Below, piece by piece: positions 55,201 through 58,174 of a stretch of 64,000 nucleotides of DNA (position 1 is the stretch's first letter; each line of letters opens with the position of its first letter). Made by a program: the position numbers and the translations under genes. Source of the DNA: Macrostomum hystrix (lineage: Eukaryota; Platyhelminthes; Macrostomidae); contig CATNEN010000005.1 in NCBI GenBank assembly GCA_950097015.1, forward strand, positions 5,881,501 to 5,945,500, in the 5' to 3' direction. The notes below the pieces were generated by a model. The model saw only the letters and a program-made list of their open reading frames with translations, was not told where the DNA came from and searched no databases.

Positions 55201-55273
55201 CCGACTGGTCTTTGTAGCTAGATAGAACAGCCCCACCCTTGGCTGAAGCAGATGACAATTCGCTACGAGACAT
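5398..55273 (-). CDS. DNAH6: Axonemal dynein heavy chain, DNAH6 type (whole gene)
   Basis: Inner-arm dynein heavy chain, an ATP-driven minus-end motor of motile cilia. The start ATG is at 55273 and the stop TGA at 5400-5398. I placed each exon by homology of its product plus GT-AG sites. The phases close across exons 3-31 with no internal stop. The conceptual protein is about 4,910 residues, or 5,080 with candidate exon 2b; human DNAH6 is about 4,160. The excess is in the N-terminal tail and in low-complexity insertions. Domain order: tail (exons 1-6), linker (7-11), AAA1 (12-13), AAA2 (14-19), AAA3 (20-22), AAA4 (23), stalk and microtubule-binding domain (24-25), AAA5 (25-26), AAA6 (27), C-terminal domain (28-31). 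P-loops: AAA1 [11 protein letters not shown]2 [11 protein letters not shown]3 [11 protein letters not shown]4 [12 protein letters not shown]6 is preferred over DNAH1/3/7/12 because of the linker ([20 protein letters not shown]) and AAA1 ([18 protein letters not shown]) wording. About half of the introns hold tandem arrays. Confidence 0.93.
5617..7002 (-). repeat. Dynein intron 30, 20-bp minisatellite (stopless, 3n long)
   Basis: The array at about 5700-6975 has units like GTTTTGGAAGGGTTTGTCGT (plus strand), roughly 60 copies with variants GGTTCGTC, GAGGTTTTC and GGATTGCC. The intron is bounded by GTGAGA at 7002 and TTTTTTCAG at 5617. Its length of 1,386 bases is divisible by three, and the dynein frame stays open through it, adding 462 residues rich in N, T, P, K and R if retained. 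Confidence 0.85.
7003..7236 (-). CDS. DNAH6: Dynein exon 30: C-terminal domain
   Basis: 78 codons, phase 0 at both ends. The product [10 protein letters not shown] ... [15 protein letters not shown] matches the family pattern of a DGVLVHGMFMDASRW segment before the final strand pair. Donor CAG then GTGAGA; acceptor ATCGCAG. Confidence 0.9.
7283..7790. repeat. 37-bp minisatellite in dynein intron 29
   Basis: About 13-14 copies of a unit containing GAGTTCAGTTGATGAGG and TCGCGAGAGATTCTGGAT. The array fills nearly all of intron 29, starting about 20 bp inside the donor and ending about 45 bp from the acceptor. Confidence 0.9.
7812..8390 (-). CDS. DNAH6: Dynein exon 29: C-terminal domain
   Basis: 193 codons, phase 0 at both ends. 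It contains [11 protein letters not shown], a [14 protein letters not shown] segment, and the hallmark [21 protein letters not shown]. The donor (TCG then GTGAAG at 7811) is the weakest in the gene; it is chosen because it joins the next exon in frame. Confidence 0.85.
8530..8818 (-). repeat. SINE family A, minus strand
   Basis: A full copy in reverse orientation inside dynein intron 28, with the tail at 8530, the CCATGGACTG core near 8633, and the tRNA-like head with reversed B box (GGGAATCGAACC) near 8745. Confidence 0.8.
8856..9079 (+). repeat. SINE family A, plus strand, tail-truncated
   Basis: The head has TTTCGCCTAGTGGTCA (A box) and GAGGTTCGACCCC (B box); the core CAGTCCATGGACTG lies near 9052. 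It stops at AGCCGTACG, about 12 bp short of exon 28. It sits head to head with the minus-strand copy at 8530-8818 in the same intron. Confidence 0.8.
9091..9856 (-). CDS. DNAH6: Dynein exon 28: AAA6 to C-terminal domain
   Basis: Enters in phase 2 through the acceptor CAACTGTAG and leaves in phase 0. The nearer CAG at the ATTCAG site would put a stop in frame, so the upstream acceptor is used. The product has [56 protein letters not shown] and [10 protein letters not shown], all standard for this family. Confidence 0.9.
9895..10585. repeat. 24-bp minisatellite in dynein intron 27
   Basis: About 28 copies of CTGACATCCTACTGTCACC followed by AATAT (plus strand), with CACC/CATC/CATA variants. It starts about 17 bp from the donor. 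The sense strand is open in two frames because 24 is a multiple of three, but splicing phases exclude it from the mRNA. Confidence 0.9.
10603..11832 (-). CDS. DNAH6: Dynein exon 27: AAA5-AAA6
   Basis: About 410 codons, in at phase 2, out at phase 2. It contains [31 protein letters not shown] followed by [50 protein letters not shown] and [20 protein letters not shown]. The last two are the AAA6 signature in axonemal heavy chains. An alanine-rich insertion lies near the [17 protein letters not shown] part. Confidence 0.92.
12015..12392. repeat. C/T-rich simple array in dynein intron 26
   Basis: Imperfect repeats of CCCATTCTCTTCC and TATTCTCCCATT on the plus strand. On the sense strand of the dynein it is purine rich (GGGAGAATGG). 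Unit length is irregular, about 11-25 bp. Confidence 0.8.
12395..12552 (-). repeat. SINE family B fragment, minus strand
   Basis: Carries the reversed body (GGTGTGTACATCTGCCC, TTTCTCATCGTCAGGCAG, GGCGTAAATTGCACGACAAG) and the start of a reversed tRNA-like B box (GCGGATTCGAACTC). It ends against exon 26. Confidence 0.75.
12561..12964 (-). CDS. DNAH6: Dynein exon 26: AAA5
   Basis: 134 codons plus 2 bases; phase 0 in, phase 2 out. It contains [42 protein letters not shown] and [20 protein letters not shown]. This is the AAA5 region that, as usual in dyneins, lacks a working P-loop. Confidence 0.92.
13085..13860. repeat. 16-bp minisatellite in dynein intron 25
   Basis: About 48 copies of ACATTCCCTAAACTAC with variants (TTCCTTAAACTTT, TGCACATTCC). 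No long reading frame is implied. Confidence 0.9.
14037..15252 (-). CDS. DNAH6: Dynein exon 25: stalk, microtubule-binding domain, AAA5 start
   Basis: Phase 2 in, phase 0 out, 405 codons. A first long coiled-coil arm (about residues 1-115, many E/Q/L heptads) leads to the microtubule-binding tip [18 protein letters not shown] ... [14 protein letters not shown] ... [14 protein letters not shown] return coiled coil ([20 protein letters not shown]) follows, then the strut and AAA5 start ([32 protein letters not shown]). The tip binds the B-tubule of the outer doublet. Confidence 0.93.
15593..15774 (-). CDS. DNAH6: Dynein exon 24: AAA4 to stalk base
   Basis: 60 codons plus 2 bases, phase 0 in and phase 2 out. 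[17 protein letters not shown] is the conserved segment just before the stalk coiled coil. Acceptor TTCACAG; donor AG then GTTATT. Confidence 0.88.
15795..16145 (+). repeat. tRNA-derived SINE family B in dynein intron 23
   Basis: A near-complete copy: tRNA-like head (AGTGGCAGGACGGTTAACGC, GAGCTCGATTC), GGGGTGCAGCCGCGGAGAG, GTGTACACTGCCTGACGATG, the CAGAATTGCCTCCTCGG block, and a CCTCCTACTATTACTATT tail. It nearly fills the intron. Confidence 0.8.
16235..17251 (-). CDS. DNAH6: Dynein exon 23: AAA4
   Basis: 339 codons, phase 0 at both ends. The P-loop GIDGTGKTS, the Walker B region [11 protein letters not shown], then [37 protein letters not shown] and [13 protein letters not shown] are the standard AAA4 set. 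[13 protein letters not shown] low-complexity insertion lies before the AAA4 core. Confidence 0.93.
17369..17651 (-). CDS. DNAH6: Dynein exon 22: AAA3 C-terminal part
   Basis: Enters in phase 2 at the AAAAG acceptor (17652). The closer-to-consensus ATGCAG, 10 bp upstream, would cause a stop. It leaves in phase 0 (AAG then GTAAGT). The product ends [20 protein letters not shown] followed by FYMASEK, a conserved helix between AAA3 and AAA4. Confidence 0.85.
17715..18090 (-). CDS. DNAH6: Dynein exon 21: AAA3 Walker B
   Basis: Phase 1 in, phase 2 out. It contains TTFEFTAQT, the Walker B strand [49 protein letters not shown]. The Walker B acids of IDD are intact. Confidence 0.92.
18091..19050. 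other. Dynein intron 20, nothing recognised
   Basis: A/T-rich sequence without an array, SINE or convincing open reading frame. Short frames on both strands have no family features. Confidence 0.6.
19051..19763 (-). CDS. DNAH6: Dynein exon 20: AAA3 P-loop
   Basis: Phase 2 in, phase 1 out. [15 protein letters not shown] ends AAA2. [20 protein letters not shown] and then the P-loop [15 protein letters not shown] open AAA3. A Gly/Ser-rich insertion ([14 protein letters not shown]) and an acidic end (GDGDDDSDS) are not seen in the vertebrate protein. Confidence 0.92.
19764..20356. other. Dynein intron 19, nothing recognised
   Basis: A/T-rich intron without tandem units or mobile-element features that I can name. 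Confidence 0.6.
20357..20963 (-). CDS. DNAH6: Dynein exon 19: AAA2 Walker B
   Basis: Phase 1 in, phase 2 out. [20 protein letters not shown] and the following VLDD carry the AAA2 Walker [21 protein letters not shown] follows. It ends in a Gly/Ala/Ser-rich stretch of about 50 residues ([17 protein letters not shown] ...) in place of the shorter vertebrate sequence. Confidence 0.92.
21008..21571. mobile_element. Inverted-repeat element in dynein intron 18, possible DNA transposon remnant
   Basis: Two arms of about 45 bp, near 21008-21052 and 21525-21571, are inverted copies. They share GGAGCAACGCAAGC and ACGAAAC in opposite orientation plus an AATTTTTT run. About 470 bp of non-repetitive sequence lies between. 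No transposase frame or clear target duplication is visible, so the class is uncertain. Confidence 0.4.
21659..21827 (-). CDS. DNAH6: Dynein exon 18: low-complexity AAA2 insertion
   Basis: 56 codons plus 1 base, phase 0 in, phase 1 out. Rich in Ser, Ala, Asp and Glu ([19 protein letters not shown]). It has no counterpart that I know in vertebrate DNAH6, but the splice phases require it between exons 17 and 19. Confidence 0.8.
21855..22140 (+). repeat. Degenerate SINE family B copy in intron 17
   Basis: Recognisable pieces are CTTGGGGGCTTGTTGTGCGA, CACTGCCTGACGAAGAGAAA, GCAGATGTACACACC and AGAATTGCCTCCTGGCTGGC, out of their usual spacing. It is probably an old copy interrupted or rearranged. 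Confidence 0.55.
22184..22399 (-). CDS. DNAH6: Dynein exon 17: AAA2 with polyglutamine
   Basis: 72 codons, phase 0 at both ends. [18 protein letters not shown] and [15 protein letters not shown] match the AAA2 core. A run of 14 glutamines, mostly CAG codons (22212-22253 area), follows directly after TKAEN. Confidence 0.9.
22462..23057. mobile_element. Non-autonomous hAT-like transposon with internal GAGA minisatellite
   Basis: The ends are inverted repeats: CAGGGGTTGGCAACCT at the left and AGGTTGCCGGCCACTG at the right, with CCGCGGGC-type GC-rich subterminal parts. An exact 8-bp target duplication, AATTAGAG, flanks it at 22454-22461 and 23058-23065, as expected for hAT. The interior (about 22535-22975) is an expanded purine array of GAGAGATGAGACAGG-like units. 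No transposase is coded. It lies in dynein intron 16. Confidence 0.85.
23529..23606 (-). CDS. DNAH6: Dynein exon 16 (probable): basic and polyalanine insert
   Basis: 26 codons with phase 0 at both ends, acceptor CAATCAG and donor TCG then GTATAC. The product [20 protein letters not shown] and what follows is low complexity, so there is no homology support. The open frame, good splice sites and neutral phase make it likely but possibly optional. Confidence 0.6.
23714..23965 (-). CDS. DNAH6: Dynein exon 15: AAA2 P-loop
   Basis: 84 codons, phase 0 at both ends. [20 protein letters not shown] is the AAA2 P-loop. The usual GPTGGGKT has cysteine in place of the fourth residue (glycine). An alanine-rich tail ([14 protein letters not shown]) replaces vertebrate sequence. 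Confidence 0.92.
23985..25400. repeat. 61-bp minisatellite in dynein intron 14
   Basis: About 23 copies of a 61-bp unit containing GAAACTGCTGAAGAAACTGA, GAGTCAAGCGATTCTTGGGA and AGATTCCAAACCACT. It ends about 20 bp from the intron's acceptor. Confidence 0.9.
25581..25794 (-). CDS. DNAH6: Dynein exon 14: AAA1-AAA2 linker
   Basis: Phase 2 in, phase 0 out. [20 protein letters not shown] and [13 protein letters not shown] match the conserved hinge before AAA2. The first part ([13 protein letters not shown]) is a short low-complexity insertion. Confidence 0.9.
25795..26990. other. A/T-rich part of dynein intron 13
   Basis: Nothing recognisable apart from runs of A and T. I looked for an extra exon here; the exon 13 to exon 14 phases close without one. 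Confidence 0.6.
27000..28350. repeat. 16-bp minisatellite in dynein intron 13
   Basis: About 84 copies of CCTGTTAGACAATCCA or CCTGTTAGATAATTCA. It begins about 13 bp after the real donor at 28362. On the sense strand each unit reads AACAGGTGGATT, a donor-like CAG then GTGGAT. Confidence 0.92.
28363..28739 (-). CDS. DNAH6: Dynein exon 13: AAA1 C-terminal half
   Basis: Phase 0 in, phase 2 out. [67 protein letters not shown] and [16 protein letters not shown] are the standard AAA1 sensor region. The cluster NPTYAGR keeps its arginine; most dyneins have NPGYAGR. Confidence 0.93.
28770..30640. repeat. 28-bp minisatellite in dynein intron 12
   Basis: About 66 copies built from four 7-bp words: GGGATTT alternating with AGAATCT and CAGATGT. 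Variants include GGGATTTAAGATGT and GGATTTCAGAAGT. Longer higher-order repeats are visible near 29560-30420. Confidence 0.9.
30749..31139 (-). CDS. DNAH6: Dynein exon 12: AAA1 catalytic site
   Basis: Phase 2 in, phase 0 out. [33 protein letters not shown], the P-loop [40 protein letters not shown] and the Walker [20 protein letters not shown] are present. This is the main ATP-hydrolysing site and all key residues are intact. The [18 protein letters not shown] wording favours DNAH6 over the DNAH3/7/12 group. Confidence 0.96.
31310..31600. repeat. 18-bp minisatellite in dynein intron 11
   Basis: About 15 copies of AAGATTTCTAGGAAAGTG. Eighteen is a multiple of three, so the plus strand has an open frame of KISRKV repeats. 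That frame has no start context or partner exon and is not a gene. Confidence 0.9.
31897..32147 (-). CDS. DNAH6: Dynein exon 11: linker end
   Basis: Phase 0 in, phase 2 out. The product runs [13 protein letters not shown] ... [20 protein letters not shown] ... FNWKK, the linker helix that joins AAA1. Confidence 0.9.
32170..33255. repeat. 14-bp minisatellite in dynein intron 10
   Basis: About 77 copies of GGGATCTCTGGTGT with T/G variants at the fourteenth base. It ends about 20 bp from the intron acceptor (32148). Long frames on the minus strand ([13 protein letters not shown]) are a by-product. Confidence 0.92.
33440..33585 (-). repeat. SINE family A fragment
   Basis: The CAGTCCATGGACTG core near 33461 and a reversed B-box-like GAGAATCGAACTCCTGACC near 33528 mark a shortened minus-strand copy beside exon 10. 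Confidence 0.6.
33599..33704 (-). CDS. DNAH6: Dynein exon 10: linker
   Basis: Phase 2 in, phase 0 out. [35 protein letters not shown] aligns with the vertebrate linker segment ending WVVAGHPSQVILT. Confidence 0.88.
33755..34095 (+). repeat. tRNA-derived SINE family B, full copy
   Basis: The head GTCAGTGGCAGAGTAGTCCA with B-box-like GAGTTCTATTCC, the GGGGAGCAGCCGCGGAGAG block, GTGTACACTGCCGGACGATG, the TGTGTGCGTGTGTGCTCAGG part and the AATTATTATTATT tail are all present in order. Confidence 0.85.
34096..34665. other. A/T-rich part of dynein intron 9
   Basis: Very A/T rich, no gene or named repeat seen. Confidence 0.6.
34666..34740 (-). CDS. DNAH6: Dynein exon 9: linker
   Basis: 75 bases, phase 2 in and out. 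Product [20 protein letters not shown] then DTVKK, matching the vertebrate ARGNVEEWLGKVEEAMF segment. Confidence 0.9.
34780..35015 (+). repeat. SINE family B, headless copy in intron 8
   Basis: Body from GAGGGCCAACCTCCAAGGC through GTGTACACTGCCTGACGATG to CCCGCCTGCAATTATTATT. The tRNA-like head is absent. Confidence 0.8.
35048..35805 (-). CDS. DNAH6: Dynein exon 8: linker core
   Basis: Phase 0 in, phase 2 out, 252 codons. [55 protein letters not shown] and [20 protein letters not shown] are close to the vertebrate DNAH6 linker. This is the strongest paralogue evidence in the gene. A full X-box palindrome lies inside it at 35103-35116. Confidence 0.95.
35830..36480. repeat. 14-bp minisatellite in dynein intron 7
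   Basis: About 46 nearly perfect copies of GGGATATGGGAAAT, that is, two 7-bp words. The centre (36000-36400) is almost invariant, suggesting recent expansion. It ends about 24 bp from the acceptor at 35806. Confidence 0.93.
36713..37121 (-). CDS. DNAH6: Dynein exon 7: tail to linker
   Basis: Phase 2 in, phase 0 out. [40 protein letters not shown] and [18 protein letters not shown] are the conserved motifs at the start of the linker. Confidence 0.93.
37145..37810. repeat. 7-bp/14-bp array in dynein intron 6
   Basis: GGATCTG and GGATCTA words, mostly alternating, about 95 in all. One GGGATCCTAGGATCTA break lies near 37390. It ends about 20 bp from the acceptor. Confidence 0.93.
37894..39337 (-). 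CDS. DNAH6: Dynein exon 6: N-terminal tail
   Basis: Phase 1 in, phase 2 out, 480 codons. Early residues include a strongly acidic run ([20 protein letters not shown]) that looks lineage-specific. Later parts ([47 protein letters not shown]-like coiled region) correspond to the dynein tail that binds other arm subunits. Confidence 0.9.
39600..39910 (-). repeat. SINE family A, full minus-strand copy
   Basis: Tail TTATTATTGATTACACCTG at the low end, CCATGGACTG core near 39706, and the tRNA-like head with reversed B box (GGGAATCGAACCCCC) near 39848. It lies in dynein intron 5. Confidence 0.85.
39965..40215 (-). repeat. SINE family B, minus-strand copy
   Basis: Reads, in reverse, the GGGCATAATTGCCTCCTCGC, GTACACTGCCTGAAGATGAG and GGGCGTAAATTGCACGACAA-type body. 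A headless copy placed against exon 5. A short isolated family B fragment also lies near 39415-39450. Confidence 0.8.
40258..41171 (-). CDS. DNAH6: Dynein exon 5: N-terminal tail with polyalanine
   Basis: Phase 2 in, phase 1 out, 304 codons. [30 protein letters not shown] and [20 protein letters not shown] match the tail segment after the vertebrate KNLFIVNPHLRPALL region. A run of 13 alanines (GCT/GCC/GCA) lies near its end after LQLDFVD. Confidence 0.9.
41325..41478 (-). repeat. SINE family B fragment, minus strand
   Basis: Has TTTCTCATCGCCAGGCAGTG, CACTGTGCCATGGAGGTTA and a reversed B-box-like GCGGATTCGAACTCGG, so it keeps part of the tRNA-like head. Confidence 0.65.
41500..42510 (-). pseudogene. 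Retrotransposon gag remnant, frameshifted
   Basis: Two overlapping minus-strand frames (42508-42245 and 42350-41724) look like the capsid part of an LTR-retrotransposon gag. The first has the ERMEQYF-type motif, the second a zinc knuckle of the CxxC...H...C type near its end (CDSCGG ... H ... C). The break falls at a run of six T on the plus strand (42249-42254), so a single-base slip is likely. No protease, reverse transcriptase or integrase follows. The last 150 bp share sequence with 52870-52965, perhaps terminal repeat sequence. It is a decayed copy in dynein intron 4 and not a functional gene. Ty3/Gypsy is my guess. Confidence 0.7.
42774..44908 (+). CDS. Class A G-protein-coupled receptor, peptide-receptor-like
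   Basis: Two exons, 42774-43136 and 44075-44908, join in phase 0 (CAG then GTAAAT; TTTAAACAG). The protein is 398 residues: a short N-terminus with NGSS and NAS glycosylation sites, TM1 ([20 protein letters not shown]), TM2 ([20 protein letters not shown]), a cysteine before TM3 (SGACLYW), TM3 ([17 protein letters not shown]), TM4 ([17 protein letters not shown]), a long second loop, TM5 ([18 protein letters not shown]), TM6 ([20 protein letters not shown]) and TM7 ([16 protein letters not shown]). The usual DRY after TM3 reads QRT, followed by EALARPLRA, and the TM7 NPxxY is NLCVY. The shape resembles invertebrate FMRFamide-type receptors, but the ligand cannot be predicted. It lies entirely inside dynein intron 4 on the opposite strand, so it needs its own promoter. 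Confidence 0.8.
43260..43855. repeat. 21-bp minisatellite in the GPCR intron
   Basis: About 28 copies of TGATACCTTCATTACTCTAA plus T, with CAGTGCTC variants. It is open on both strands because 21 is a multiple of three, but it lies between the GPCR exons. Confidence 0.92.
44985..47985. repeat. 30-bp satellite array, about 100 copies
   Basis: Units contain CAGGCTTTTGAGTATTTAGA followed by TTGATACATT, TTGATAAATT or TTGATACCTT. A 27-bp variant (TATTTATATTGATCTTCAGG) recurs near 45111, 45798, 45978, 46422 and 46662, marking higher-order amplification. The array lies just after the GPCR stop codon. Confidence 0.93.
47990..48529. other. Non-repetitive stretch in dynein intron 4
   Basis: Holds a small CA-rich patch near 48390 and short open frames without family features. 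Nothing I can name. Confidence 0.5.
48530..49425. repeat. 10-bp array (TCTCTATCGT)
   Basis: About 88 copies of TCTCTATCGT or TCTCTATCGC, with periodic CTCTATTAATTCACTATCG spacers about every 120-300 bp. Confidence 0.92.
49426..50235. other. Non-repetitive part of dynein intron 4
   Basis: No gene, RNA or repeat recognised. Confidence 0.5.
50236..50335 (-). repeat. SINE family B fragment
   Basis: CTGAGCACAAACTCACACAG, GTTCATCTGCCCTGACTTTG and TCATCGTTAGGCA are the reversed body of family B. Confidence 0.6.
50579..50757 (-). CDS. DNAH6: Dynein exon 4: N-terminal tail
   Basis: 59 codons plus 2 bases; phase 0 in (ATTTTTAG), phase 2 out (TTC then GTAAGA). Product [40 protein letters not shown] matches the vertebrate RELTKIPIFSLFRKWKAFSVW region. 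The frame differs from the longest open frame in this stretch; homology decided it. Confidence 0.9.
50815..52190. repeat. 17-18-bp array with CCAAT boxes in dynein intron 3
   Basis: About 78 copies of GGCTACTGATTGGCTAC-type units. On the dynein sense strand each holds AGCCAATCAG, a full CCAAT-box consensus. Confidence 0.92.
52278..52794 (-). CDS. DNAH6: Dynein exon 3: N-terminal tail
   Basis: Leaves in phase 0 (CGG then GTGAGT). The 5' edge is uncertain: acceptors at GTAAAGTAG (phase 2, used here), GGAAG (phase 0) or TTGCCAG at 52780 (phase 1) are possible. It contains [34 protein letters not shown] and [20 protein letters not shown], matching the vertebrate tail YDTYNLKVVSYE part. Confidence 0.82.
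52865..52980. repeat. Dispersed fragment shared with the gag remnant
   Basis: GAGCAGAACATTTTTGTC, TTTTTGCCACCAGACAC and GACGAGAATCGTTGAATATC recur, in opposite orientation on the plus strand, at 41560-41650. Likely end sequence of the same retrotransposon family. Confidence 0.55.
53040..53535 (-). CDS. DNAH6: Candidate dynein exon 2b: minisatellite-coded acidic repeat
   Basis: A 30-bp array (16 copies) reads on the dynein strand as decapeptides of the form [10 protein letters not shown] or [10 protein letters not shown]. Exon 2 ends in phase 1 and the best exon 3 acceptor needs phase 2. This block has an acceptor with a pyrimidine tract (TTCTTCCCCTGAAG, 53536) and a donor (GGGG then GTATTT, 53039), giving exactly phase 1 in and phase 2 out. 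The unit length is a multiple of three and the frame is open throughout. The alternative is that it is only intron sequence and exon 3 starts at 52780. Confidence 0.4.
53620..53765 (-). repeat. SINE family B fragment
   Basis: GACTGTGTACCCTCTCACTG, AAGGTTAGCCCTTAAG and a reversed head (GGGAATCGAGTTCAGGGACC) mark a short minus-strand copy beside exon 2. Confidence 0.6.
53775..54162 (-). CDS. DNAH6: Dynein exon 2: N-terminal tail
   Basis: Phase 0 in (ATTCGCAG), phase 1 out (CAG then GTTAGT). Product [20 protein letters not shown] ... [19 protein letters not shown]. The region is poorly conserved between animals, but a PPLEKPEW-like patch is reminiscent of the vertebrate N-terminus. Confidence 0.8.
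54285..54505 (+). repeat. tRNA-derived SINE family B in dynein intron 1
   Basis: Head TAGCTGAGTGGCAGGGCAG with B-box-like GAGCTCGATTCC, then GGGGCGCAGCCACGGAGAG and GTGTACACTATCTCACAATG. The 3' end is cut at CCTAATAATAATAATTG, where the next element begins. Confidence 0.75.
54520..54900 (-). repeat. tRNA-derived SINE family C, minus strand
   Basis: The head, read on the minus strand from 54897, has GGCGGATAGCTCAGTCAGTA (A box) and GGGTTCGACTCCC (B box). The body differs from families A and B (TTTGCAGCTGAGTAG, TATCGGCAGCATCC on the plus strand). It is the only copy in this window, so the right and left limits are approximate. Confidence 0.6.
54986..55017. repeat. (TACC)n microsatellite
   Basis: About seven TACC units between CTACATAC and CAAG in dynein intron 1. 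Confidence 0.9.
55097..55273 (-). CDS. DNAH6: Dynein exon 1: start of protein
   Basis: ATG at 55273, 59 codons, ending TTT AAG then GTTAGT in phase 0. The Ser/Ala-rich start [14 protein letters not shown] is not conserved, so the start rests on the open frame, the donor and the in-phase join. A half X-box (GGTTGCCATG) overlaps the start codon. A further 5' noncoding exon cannot be excluded. Confidence 0.75.
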
Positions 55274-57590
55274 GGCAACCAAATAGGGTTGCTGGAACCC
55301 TTGGCAAAATCTGTTAGGCTTAACTTCAAACCAATGTTGTAGACAATTAATGCAAGATCAGATATAGAAAATCATTTAGATTTTTATCAATGAAAGCTGA
55401 AATGGATAAATCATTTATGATTGTACCAAATTAGTAATAAATTTAAATCAGATTATGCCACAGCTTTTTATAACTATTTATAGATGTAGTTTAAACACTT
55501 AAAAACTTGAAGATCTTTGTAAGTGATAAATTATACGAAATAATTTTAAAAGAATATATAGTACAAAAAATTAGAACTGTTGGTATTAGAATATAGCACA
55601 ATTTATACAACTATGTGGGAAAAAATTGTACTTAATGGAGATTGATGACAATCAAAAGTTCAGGCAGATGGCAAGTCATGATATAACTAGGCCTACTCTA
55701 ACCAATTCGTCTGAGCCCATAGGTCATATAGCAAATGGTCTCAGTAACAATGATCTCTGACTGACAGTATCCTTAGTGTACAAAATGCTTTTGCAATATA
55801 AAAAACATAATATAGGTCTCTCATGTTAATCATTACCTTTACATATTTACTTTTTACTTTTCATCAGTGAGCTTCATTACCTAAGTTCATTAACTTCTTT
55901 CGCCTTTAGATAGTTCAATTAGTTATTCCAAATATTGCTCTATAAGAAAATAAGAAAAAATTAATTTTAAATTATTTCAGTTTTTTGCTTTAGTAAACTG
56001 AACTTGACTTGCTCAGTAATGAAATATGGCTCATGGGCATGGCTAACTTCACAAATCAATTTGCCAAACAATGATAAATGATTTTATCAGACAGTTGTCT
56101 TGAGCTATTTTAACTTTGAGCAGCTCGTTTGTCTTTACTGATATTAGTCTTTGCTGCGTTGCCTTGCTTTCATTGCATTAAAATCTAAAATTTCTCTTCT
56201 GTTTCTGGTGTGCACCCAACATTTCGTTATAAAGCTCTAAAAATGTCAATACGAAAAAAACAGCCAAAAGTCAGGCGATTCCCATTAACTCTAAATCAAA
56301 TCATACGTATCGCGAAACAGCATGAAATATTTCCTTTCCACAAAAATCACCCCAGAACCTAGCTAAACTAAAGTATAATTATATATAAAAAACTGTCCGA
56401 AAATGTACTTAAATTGAATGTTCAGGAATTTAAAATTCGTATGACCCTAATCTTGAAATTTTGCATAAAGCGTACACTGATTAACATTGATTTCCTGAAC
56501 TTTTTTACTCAAACTAGAAAATGCGGATTGGTTCATCAATGTCCTTGGTTACGAACCATTCGTTAATTTTTTCTAATCTAAAAGCTTCTTGAATTTTATT
56601 GGTGCGTCTATGATTACAACCATGAAAAACGTTAATGTAAGCCATTTCAGTTTATGCGCAACAAAGTTTAATTATAAACAGGATAAATATTTTTTTAGCA
56701 AAGTTTGTTTAAAAATCAAAATCAGACAGTTCAATTTTGTTGAACTTAATGCATCCCAAATTACAAATTCTTTCCGTCATAAATTATTCTTTACTGTCAT
56801 TTTTAAAATAAGAACTAAAGGCCATGAGGCCTAAATAGTGATAAAACCTTATAAAGCTGAAAAAGCTGCAGAATTGATGTTCCAACGAAAGTAAAAAAAC
56901 ATATACGTACATATACATTTTTACTAAAAGGCGAACTTCTGTGACTAGCAAGAAAGTGTGAGAATCTCAGCTAAGCACATTACAACAAAGGATCAAAAAG
57001 CTGAATCGAAAAAAAGATATTTTTTTATCTTATGAATTAAGAAAGAATATATGCTGCGACATCATCGGTTTAAGATCGTATGCATATCGCAACAAATGAC
57101 ACAACGATCTGCAGCCGTTAATTGGCGCTACAAATTTGCACAGCAAAAACGAAAAAAGACTCGTATCTCATGTCAGTAAGCAATAATTCTAACAAAATTT
57201 TTATGCAAAGATATACTAGAGATAACAGTTCTTTTGGACGGGACGAGCATATTTAATCTACAGAAAAGAAAAACTCAAGGCCTAGCTCTCGCAGTTGTCT
57301 TGCACCTCACAATACGCCAACTGCAACAATAAGCCACAATGAGCATAAGACTCAGAGACTAAATCTGTTTGCAGCTAAAAAATGGAGGCTGTGGAGGCTT
57401 TGAAATCTTTCACCTGAAAAATCTTTAGACATAAAGGAAGGCCGAATCGAGCACAGACAAAGGGCCCGAGCACACGTTTTGGTGGGTCCTTTGTGTAGCC
57501 GCACAGATTCTCTATTGTGTTAAGGCACAATTTGAGTACAGAACTCATTCTTTTAAACGCTGAGCAGCCAGGAATGAATTTTATCAGGTA
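55274..57590. other. Upstream flank of the dynein gene, A/T rich
   Basis: No open frame with family features on either strand, and no tandem array. It should include the dynein promoter and transcription start, which I cannot place. Confidence 0.5.
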
Positions 57591-58015
57591 TTAAAACTGA
57601 TGCAAATGGAGGCTGCGAATGGGGGATGGTCATTTTGTCTCCTACTCAAACTCAACTCAACTAGTAAGTCTACTCAGTGCAGCCATGCAGAAATATTTCT
57701 ATATGAGCTCAGAAAGCATTGCAATAGAGGAGCCCTAAAAACTGATGCACAAAGTCGCAATGCAGTGTGGCCTGCGATGCCCAGCCCATCCTTCTGTTGC
57801 TAGGCAACAATAAACAAACTTGCGCCAATTTAAGAGCCGGAGTGGAGCATCGTTTCGCTCTTCATTTGCGACGGCAGCTTTCAAGCAGCCGACTGACTGA
57901 CATCCACCGACCGAGTCTCTCCGTTTCTAGGCGACTCTCTCCGTTGCTAGGCGACTCTCTCCGTTGCTAGGCGACTCTCTCCGTTGCTAGGCGAGACTCT
58001 CCGGATCTCCCGTTG
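57591..58015. promoter_or_regulatory. X-box module copy 1
   Basis: A perfect RFX palindrome TGTTGCTAGGCAACA at 57796-57810, preceded by about 200 bp homologous to module 2 and followed by about five 20-bp units containing the half-site GTTGCTAGGC at 57905-58000. It lies 2.5 kb upstream of the dynein start. RFX factors drive ciliary genes in animals; use for this gene is inference. Confidence 0.55.
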
Positions 58016-58174
58016 CTGCTGGAGTGCAGGTGAGGGGGTTAATTGCTGAACTAGTTTCCATAAACTACAAAACAGTGCTTTACTCTCTTAATGCTGTTAT
58101 TTCTAAACAACAGTAGGTATATTAGTCGTTTGTTAAACTATGCTTTAGCTGGATTTCAGAAACACAATCCTAAA

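Noticed and set aside
56589-56834. 81-codon plus-strand frame upstream of the dynein
   Set aside because: A/T-rich, no family features, no splice partners.
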